A stretch of DNA of 64,000 nt from Hyphomonadaceae bacterium (GTDB lineage: Bacteria > Pseudomonadota > Alphaproteobacteria > Rhizobiales > Hyphomicrobiaceae), in the NCBI GenBank assembly GCA_019747815.1, contig JAIEQJ010000043.1:1-64000 (forward strand), in the 5' to 3' direction. A program made the position numbers and the translations under genes. The notes below the pieces were generated by a model. It was not told the origin of the DNA, did not search any database, and saw only the letters and a program-made list of their open reading frames with translations. Of this stretch, positions 58,265-64,000 are shown piece by piece. The first letter of the stretch is position 1, and each line of letters starts with the position of its first letter.

Positions 58265-58710
58265 TTGTGTCTTGCGCCCCCTTCGCTGGGATCAGTGAGG
58301 CGGATGGTCCAATCATTGGCCTCCTGCGTGTCCACCTCGAAGAATCCAGTGCGCTTATAACCGCGCTGCGTGCAATCCTGAACCCCCCTAATTGTAAAAG
58401 ACTTGTCTGCCGTACACATGAATGATTGCCCTGCCCATTCCCCGCCGCGGTCGTAGTCGATGGCGTGAACGTACCAGTAGCGGCTGGAGAGCGCGCCTTT
58501 GAAGAGGGTCTCGCAAGTCTGGGCGGCCAGCGTCCACCAGCCTTCCGTCGTCCAACCGCTCGGGTCGCGGTAGCCGATGGCGACACCGATGCGGCTGGCC
58601 GTCGTGTTGCACAATTTGAGATCGGCCCGCGCCGCCGAAGGGACAAGCGTCAGCGTTGCCAATGCCGCGGCAGCAAGCAGGGCGGCGGATCGGGTGCGAA
58701 CAGGCGGCAT
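58261..58710 (-). CDS. Secreted DUF1036 protein
   Basis: 149 residues: signal peptide MPPVRTRSAALLAAAALATLTLVPSAARA, then the DUF1036 core LKLCNTTASRIGVAIGYRD, WTTEGWWTLAAQTCETLFKG, YYVHAIDYDRGGEW-like YWYVHAIDYDRGGEW and a C-terminal TGFFEVDTQEANDWTIRLT. The Cys residues could form disulfides. Its linkage to pyk is common in Hyphomicrobiales; function unknown. Confidence 0.87.
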   Translation of the reverse strand: MPPVRTRSAALLAAAALATLTLVPSAARADLKLCNTTASRIGVAIGYRDPSGWTTEGWWTLAAQTCETLFKGALSSRYWYVHAIDYDRGGEWAGQSFMCTADKSFTIRGVQDCTQRGYKRTGFFEVDTQEANDWTIRLTDPSEGGARHK

Positions 58711-58728
58711 CGATCGAATGCTTCCGGC

Positions 58729-60069
58729 TCAGGGGTCGACCAGAATGGCACGGAAGTCGTTGACGTTGGTATGGGTGGGACCGCGCACGATTAATCCGCC
58801 TGCTGCTTCAAAGAAGGTCGTAGCGTCATTGTTATCGAGGCATTTTTGGGCATCGGCGTGGCGCGGCCCGCCGGCGGTCTGCCAATCGACCATCGCCCCG
58901 GCAGGGTCGCTCACCCGCCCCTCGCCGCCGTCAATGCCGTCGGTATCGGCCGCCAACGAGGCGATCCCCGGGGTGCCTGCAATCGCCACCGCCAGCGCCA
59001 GCGCATATTCCTGAGAGCGCCCGCCGCGGCCCTTGGGATTGCGCACCGTAACCTCCAGTTCGCCGCCGCTCAGGATCGCCACTTTGCGGCCCGCCGCCCT
59101 GGCTTCGAGCGCCAGCCTGGCATGGGCCTGCGCCACAGCGCTTGCCTCCCCTGTCACGCTGTCCCCCAGGTCGATCACGTCATAGCCGTAGCGACGGACC
59201 TCCCGGGCCGCAGCCGCCAGGGAGCCCGCCGGCGTGGCGATGATGCGATACTCGGCAGTGGCAAAGGCGGGATCGTCGGGCTTGGGCGTCTCATTGGCGG
59301 CATCGGACAGGATCGCATCGACCACCGCCGGGATCTCGAGGCCGAGCGTCCGCATGCGCGGGCCGCGACGGGTGAGCACGGCGCGTGCTTCTGCGAGCGT
59401 GGTGGCGTCTGGCACCGTCGGGCCGGAGCCGATGGTCGCGGGGTCGTCACCCGGCACGTCGGAGATGGCGAGGGTCAGCATGCGCGCCGACGTTGCTTTC
59501 CTGAGGCGGCCACCCTTGATGCGCGAGACGTGGCGCCGGACCGTGTTCATCTCGTAGATGTCGGCGCCTGATTTGAGCAGGCCGCGCGTCAGGGCGGTCT
59601 TGGCCTCGAGGCTGAGACCGGCAGCAGGAGCCGGCCACAGGGCCGAGGCGCCGCCGGACAAGAGCACGAGCACCAGATCGTCCGCCTGTGCCGTGCGGAC
59701 CAGCGCCAGCGTCCGTTCCGCAGCCTTAACGCCGCTCGCATCCGGCGCGGGATGGCGCGCGGAGACGACGCCGATCACGCGCTGGTGCTCGTGCGGATGC
59801 TCGCGCAGCAAAGCCTCGGCCGTGCCGTGCGGGGCGGTGGTGAAGCCGCTGACCCGGTCGAGCACCCCCCGTGCGTGGTAGTGCTGCTCGGCCACGGCGG
59901 CCATGGCCGCTGCCGCCTTGCCCGCGCCGGCGATGATGATCCGGCCGTTGGGCGGCGGGGCTGGCAGGTGCGCCGGAAGGCACACGTTGGGATGCGCCGC
60001 GGCGACCGCGGCGTCGAAAAGCGACAGCAGCCTGGCGCCGCACTCGGTGTGATTGTTCTTTGCGCTCAT
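58729..60069 (-). CDS. gckA: Glycerate 2-kinase (GckA/TtuD, MOFRL family)
   Basis: Phosphorylates D-glycerate at the 2-position, feeding 2-phosphoglycerate to enolase and then pyruvate kinase (gene nearby). 446 residues. N-terminal GAGKAAAAMA, LLSGGASALWPAP, and the C-terminal MOFRL domain with ILSGGELEVTV, GRGGRSQEYALALA and DTDGIDGGEG. Start at 60069 (MSAKNN) or 60084; ribosome site weak. Divergent from the amidohydrolase gene. Confidence 0.92.
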   Translation of the reverse strand: MSAKNNHTECGARLLSLFDAAVAAAHPNVCLPAHLPAPPPNGRIIIAGAGKAAAAMAAVAEQHYHARGVLDRVSGFTTAPHGTAEALLREHPHEHQRVIGVVSARHPAPDASGVKAAERTLALVRTAQADDLVLVLLSGGASALWPAPAAGLSLEAKTALTRGLLKSGADIYEMNTVRRHVSRIKGGRLRKATSARMLTLAISDVPGDDPATIGSGPTVPDATTLAEARAVLTRRGPRMRTLGLEIPAVVDAILSDAANETPKPDDPAFATAEYRIIATPAGSLAAAAREVRRYGYDVIDLGDSVTGEASAVAQAHARLALEARAAGRKVAILSGGELEVTVRNPKGRGGRSQEYALALAVAIAGTPGIASLAADTDGIDGGEGRVSDPAGAMVDWQTAGGPRHADAQKCLDNNDATTFFEAAGGLIVRGPTHTNVNDFRAILVDP

Positions 60070-60177
60070 GGGTCTCGTTCGCATGCAAATTTTAAGCAAC
60101 GGCGGGCGCCATTTGGCTGAACGCACCCGACAGCGTCAAGGATGACAAGCAGGAGCCGACCCCGGTATATTTCGCCC

Positions 60178-61347
60178 ATGGCGGATCAAGGCTTGCGGGC
60201 GCCTTTCATCAAGGGTCTGGAAGGCGACAGTTTCTGCATTTTGCCTGGGCGTGCGGATCGCGGATTGATCGTGGTCTGCGACCATGCCGGCAACGCGCTC
60301 CCGGCCGAGTACGGCACGCTGGGCCTTCCGGAGGCGCAGCTTGCACGCCACATCGCCTACGACATCGGTGTTGCGCCGATCGTGCGTGCGCTGGCAGCCC
60401 ACCTGAATGCACCGGCCATCATGACACGCTACTCGCGGCTGCTGATCGACCCCAACCGCGGGCGCGATGACCCGACGCTCATCATGCGACTGTCGGACGG
60501 TGCGGTCATCCCGGGCAATCGCAAGCTCGATGCAGCCGAGCGCGACAAGCGCCTGCGGCTCTACTACGAGCCCTATCATCGGGCCATCGACAGCGTCATC
60601 GACGCGTGCCTGGCGACCGGAATCACCCCCGTGCTGCTGTCGATCCATTCCTTCACCGAGAGCTGGAAGAGCGTCTCCCGGCCCTGGCATGTCGGCGTGC
60701 TGTGGGATCGCGATGCGCGACTGGCCCGCCCCCTGCTGGAGAGCTTCTATGCCGAAGGCGGCCTGATCGTGGGCGACAACGAGCCTTATACGGGCCAATT
60801 GGAGGGCGATTGCCTGTGGCAGCACGGCACACAGCGCGGCCTCGCAAATGCAATTGTGGAAGTGCGACAAGACCTTATCCGCGACGCGGCCGGCCAGGCG
60901 GCCTGGAGCGCGAGGCTGTGCCGCATCGTTGAAAGGATCCTGCGCGACCCCCATGTGGCGCAGCAGACACGTGCACCCGGAGCGCGCCCGCCTGACGCGG
61001 CCGGCGCTGACACCCATAGCAGGCAGGGAGAGTTTCAGATGACCAAGCTCGACAAAGCGCTGGTGACCGAGCTCGAGGCGGCGGCGTTCCGCCGGCTCGT
61101 CGAGCATCTGCGGACGCGCAGCGACGTGCAGAACATCGATCTGATGAACTTGGCGGGCTTCTGCCGCAACTGCCTCTCGAACTGGTATCAGGAAGCGGCG
61201 ACGGCCAAGGGCCTGCAGCTCACCAAGGAAGGCGCGCGCGAGGTGATCTACGGCATGCCCTACAAGGAGTGGCAGGCCAAGTTCCAGACGGAGGCCAGCC
61301 CCGAGGCCAAGGCGGCGTTTGCCGAAACCAAACCGCATCAGCATTGA
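60178..61347 (+). CDS. N-formylglutamate amidohydrolase fused to DUF1244
   Basis: One open frame of 389 residues holds two usually separate proteins. Residues about 1-270 are an N-formylglutamate amidohydrolase-like domain (VVCDHAGNALPAEYGTLG, MTRYSRLLIDPNRG, LLSIHSFTESW, GDNEPYTG). Residues about 288-389 are a complete DUF1244 protein (SDVQNIDLMNLAGFCRNCLSNWYQEA). Internal ATG 61039 is preceded by GGCAGGGAGAG, a strong ribosome site, so DUF1244 may also be made alone (102 residues). Start 60178 is chosen over 60142. Confidence 0.88.
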   Translation: MADQGLRAPFIKGLEGDSFCILPGRADRGLIVVCDHAGNALPAEYGTLGLPEAQLARHIAYDIGVAPIVRALAAHLNAPAIMTRYSRLLIDPNRGRDDPTLIMRLSDGAVIPGNRKLDAAERDKRLRLYYEPYHRAIDSVIDACLATGITPVLLSIHSFTESWKSVSRPWHVGVLWDRDARLARPLLESFYAEGGLIVGDNEPYTGQLEGDCLWQHGTQRGLANAIVEVRQDLIRDAAGQAAWSARLCRIVERILRDPHVAQQTRAPGARPPDAAGADTHSRQGEFQMTKLDKALVTELEAAAFRRLVEHLRTRSDVQNIDLMNLAGFCRNCLSNWYQEAATAKGLQLTKEGAREVIYGMPYKEWQAKFQTEASPEAKAAFAETKPHQH

Positions 61348-62095
61348 ACGCCCTGGCATGCATGCGGGCATGGGGCTGCATGACGATCAAGACCCCATGG
61401 GCGCCCAGGAATGGGCTGCGGTGGGTGCGGAGCATCTGCCCCGCACCTCAAGGGCTTCGGCTGCATCAAGATTGAAGCGGTGCGAGCCCATTCCATTGCC
61501 GTCTGCACATGTGGCGGCATCGGCCAACGCTCACCGCCGATGCCATTCCCATCCCGCGCCGAACGCTCGGCGAGGCGTTCCATGCCCGATCGTCCGAGCC
61601 ACATGCGCCGCGATCGGCGTTGCCTTGCTCAGCAGTCCGCTCAGGCCGACACGCTGAAGAAGGCCGGCACCCACGCGGGAAAGGACGGCTTGCGCGTGAT
61701 TTCCAAGGCGCCTGCTTCTGGGTAACTTCGGCGCCGTCACATGAAATGCAATAAATGCAATGTGGGCATTCTGTTTATTATCGCCGATCCATTCACATGC
61801 ATTGATCCGTATTTATATAGCTCGGGCCGCAATATAATTGCGACTTGCCGCTATTCATTCAAGAAAAAGCAAGCTGATTAAGTTTCGACGCAGCCGCATT
61901 CATGCGGAAACATATATCTTATATCCGATATTAGAGAAATGTCGTCATATGCTTGTTATGCCGCGTGATTTCCACAAGAATTGAGCGCCCAAGGGCGCGA
62001 CGCGTGAAGACACGCAGCCCGACACTCATTAGGTATCGCAAATACGAGATCAATTGAAATCCACGCTCGATAAATCGCCAAGCAGGGTTTAGGAA
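61348..62095. other. AT-rich intergenic region
   Basis: 748 bases without a supported gene. From about 61740 to 62090 base composition turns clearly AT-rich against the GC-rich surroundings, with TATATA-like runs and a small palindrome CCGCATTCATGCGG (near 61894). This suggests an acquired segment boundary or a regulatory region for the downstream ligase gene. Confidence 0.55.
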
Positions 62096-63877
62096 ATGCA
62101 CGCACCATCCTGGTTGTCGGGCAACCCGATAACGCTGAATTCCCGAGCCTGGCGAAAACCAAAAGAGCATCCCGAAACATCCGAAACAAGCTGCAACCTG
62201 CTTGCCCGCCTGAGGGATCATGCCGCGCATTCAAAGCTGAAGCCGTTTCTCGTCATTTCAGGCGGGGGGCTCATACGCCAGTACTCCTATGGCGACGCGT
62301 GGCTGGAAGCGCGCCGCTGGGCGCAGATCCTGCGCCAGGCCGGCGTGCTCAGGGGCGACCGGGTCTTCATTGCGCTGAAGCACCGCCAGGAGATCTACTT
62401 TTGCTTTCTCGGCGCCATGTGGCTCGGTGCGGTCCCCACCATCATTCCATTTCCGACACCCAAGCAGGACCCGGCCATCTACTGGGCGGAATACACAACG
62501 ATGTTCGCCCACGTGGAGCCGCGGGCCTTCGTCACCTATGCCGACAACATCGCACCGGTTCGCGCGGCGCTCGCCGGCCAGCCGTGCGCGCTCATCGACG
62601 TCGACGTCCCGGCCGTCGCCTATGCCGAGACCCCGCCGGATGGCGATCCCCCGCTCGCGGAAACCGGCGATATCGCCCTGCTGCAGTTCAGCTCCGGCAC
62701 GACGGGCCTGCGCAAGGGCGTGATGCTCTCGCACCGGCAGATCGCGCGCCACATGGAGGCTTACACCCGCGCGATCACCTTCGAAGCGCGGGATACGGTC
62801 GCGTCCTGGCTGCCGCTCTATCACGACATGGGGCTCGTCGCGTGCTTTCTGATGCCCCTCCATGCCGGCGCGACGGTCATTTCGCTGGATGCGTTCGAGT
62901 GGGTTGCCAGGCCCTGGACCCTGCTGGAGGCGATCGAGACGTATCGGGCCAGCGTGACATGGCTGCCCAACTTTGCGTTTCATCACATCATGCGGACCCT
63001 GCCGGAGGAGCGGACGTTCAAGCTCGGCAGCATGCGCGCATTCATCAATTGCTCCGAACCCTGCAAACCGGACACCGTGGAGCAGTTTGCCGCGACCATG
63101 CGCGCCCATGGCGTGAGCCGCGAGCAGATGCAGGTTTGCTACGGCATGGCGGAAACCGTATTCGCGGTGAGCCAGACGCCACTTGGGGCGGCGCCGCGCA
63201 TCTTGACCGTCGATCGGCAGCTCCTCGAGGCCTCACAAAGAATTCGGCGGGTTGATGCTGCCGATGCCCATGGCCAGGGCTTTCTTTCATGCGGGAAGAT
63301 CATCGGCGACCTCGAGGTGCGGATAGCCCCGCCGGACGATGGGCTTGATGCACCCCATGACCGCCCGCGAGAGGATCGCGCCGGTGAAGTCGAGGTGCGC
63401 GGCGGCCACTTGTTCTCCGGCTACTTCCGCAACGAGACCGCCAGCAAGGCCGCCATGGTCGATGGCTGGTACCGCACGGGTGATGTGGGCTTCATCCACG
63501 ACGGCGAGCTCTTCATCTGCGGGCGTACGAAAGAGCTGCTGATCATTCACGGCCGCAATTACTATGCGCATGACCTGGAAGTCATCGCGAGCGGCGTCGA
63601 GCACGTCAAGCCTGGACGCGCCGTCGCGTTCAGCCTCGAGGACGCAAGCTCCGGCAGCGAAGAGGCGGTCGTTCTCGTCGAGACCGAGCTGACCGCCCCG
63701 GGCGAGCACCGTGCACTTCAGCGCGCCGTCAAGGCCGCGATCTTGGATCGCATGGAGCTGATGGTGCGATCGGTGATCGTCGTGGCGCCAGGATCGCTCG
63801 TGAAGACGACCAGCGGCAAATTCAGCCGGGCCCAGAACAAGGCGCGTCACCTGGCCGGCCAGACGGCGGAGGCATGA
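62096..63877 (+). CDS. Fatty-acyl-AMP ligase-like enzyme
   Basis: Adenylate-forming enzyme, 593 residues. ATP-binding loop LLQFSSGTTGLRKGVMLSHR (residues about 196-215), WLPLYHDMGLVACF, NCSEPCKP-type acceptor loop, CYGMAETVFA, and the hinge YRTGDVGFIHDGELFICGR with the lysine loop LVKTTSGKFSR near the end. The pairing with an acyl carrier protein gene (ATGA overlap) suggests it loads a fatty acyl or similar acid onto that ACP. The first 30 residues are atypical, so the true start may be downstream of 62096. Confidence 0.88.
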   Translation: MHAPSWLSGNPITLNSRAWRKPKEHPETSETSCNLLARLRDHAAHSKLKPFLVISGGGLIRQYSYGDAWLEARRWAQILRQAGVLRGDRVFIALKHRQEIYFCFLGAMWLGAVPTIIPFPTPKQDPAIYWAEYTTMFAHVEPRAFVTYADNIAPVRAALAGQPCALIDVDVPAVAYAETPPDGDPPLAETGDIALLQFSSGTTGLRKGVMLSHRQIARHMEAYTRAITFEARDTVASWLPLYHDMGLVACFLMPLHAGATVISLDAFEWVARPWTLLEAIETYRASVTWLPNFAFHHIMRTLPEERTFKLGSMRAFINCSEPCKPDTVEQFAATMRAHGVSREQMQVCYGMAETVFAVSQTPLGAAPRILTVDRQLLEASQRIRRVDAADAHGQGFLSCGKIIGDLEVRIAPPDDGLDAPHDRPREDRAGEVEVRGGHLFSGYFRNETASKAAMVDGWYRTGDVGFIHDGELFICGRTKELLIIHGRNYYAHDLEVIASGVEHVKPGRAVAFSLEDASSGSEEAVVLVETELTAPGEHRALQRAVKAAILDRMELMVRSVIVVAPGSLVKTTSGKFSRAQNKARHLAGQTAEA

Positions 63878-64000
63878 TGGTACCCAAAGAGGACATTCCC
63901 GCAATTGTCAGGGCGGTGATCGGCGAAATGTTTTCCGTCGACACCGCTCGGATCGACCGCGCGACGACCGCGACCGACATCGATGGGTGGGATTCCCTGG
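63874..64000 (+). CDS. Acyl carrier protein (cut by window end)
   Basis: Starts at the ATGATG overlapping the ligase stop. The 42 visible residues include the helix IPAIVRAVIGEMF and end at DGWDSL, the GxDSL phosphopantetheine attachment motif with its Ser visible. It is the probable acceptor for the acyl group activated by the upstream ligase. The rest lies outside the window. Confidence 0.85.
   Translation, partial: MMVPKEDIPAIVRAVIGEMFSVDTARIDRATTATDIDGWDSL

Overview
The window is a GC-rich chromosomal segment of an alphaproteobacterium, most likely of the order Hyphomicrobiales (Rhizobiales). The evidence is gene content and order: yebC, ruvB, ybgC-tolQRAB-pal-cpoB, tilS-ftsH-folP-glmM, serC-serA-purA, and a pyk/DUF1036/glycerate kinase/N-formylglutamate amidohydrolase-DUF1244 neighbourhood, together with many DUF1236-, DUF5666- and GFA-type proteins. 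The genus cannot be fixed from sequence reading alone. No rRNA, tRNA, CRISPR array or complete insertion sequence was seen.

Layout. 1-9.4 kb: secreted DUF5666 protein, an orphan ParA-type ATPase with a small partner, a GDSL-type esterase, TerC, a DUF1236 protein, YebC, a PilZ protein, a MATE exporter and two small secreted His/Cys/Arg-rich proteins. 9.6-21 kb: ruvB and the Tol-Pal envelope locus, with a 43-residue lipoprotein between tolB and pal, then cpoB and tilS. 21-32 kb: ftsH, a beta-propeller protein, folP, glmM (peptidoglycan precursor), serC and serA (serine synthesis, serC with a probable serC-motif leader RNA), purA. 32-39.7 kb: DUF4139, GNAT, Nudix, phosphoesterase, cupin, MFS and small secreted or membrane proteins, interrupted by intergenic repeats. 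39.8-45 kb: a self-contained vitamin B12 uptake regulon, made of a cobalamin riboswitch followed by a TonB-dependent receptor, binding protein, permease and ATPase with ATGA overlaps. 45-55 kb: patatin, MFS, a BDH2/DHRS6-like dehydrogenase, RDD protein, an otnI-denD pair for four-carbon sugar acids, a gene broken by two frameshifts, a SLATT two-TM protein, an esterase and a GFA protein. 56-61 kb: Crp/Fnr regulator, pyruvate kinase, DUF1036, glycerate 2-kinase, and an N-formylglutamate amidohydrolase fused in frame to DUF1244. 61.3-64 kb: an AT-rich stretch followed by a fatty-acyl-AMP ligase-like gene and the start of an acyl carrier protein, which looks like the edge of an acquired biosynthetic cluster.

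The most unusual signal is intergenic. Five copies of an approximately 165-bp composite element (two back-to-back palindromic units, each bounded by CTAG) lie between genes, all in the same orientation. At three of them, and at an adjacent third palindrome type, the terminal CTAG supplies the TAG stop codon of the neighbouring gene. This suggests miniature mobile elements whose CTAG targeting steers them harmlessly into stop codons. A second family (GTCATCCCGG...CCGGGATGAC) has six copies, and several short tandem repeats sit exactly at gene boundaries (terC 3' end, DUF1236 3' end, tilS start, folP start).
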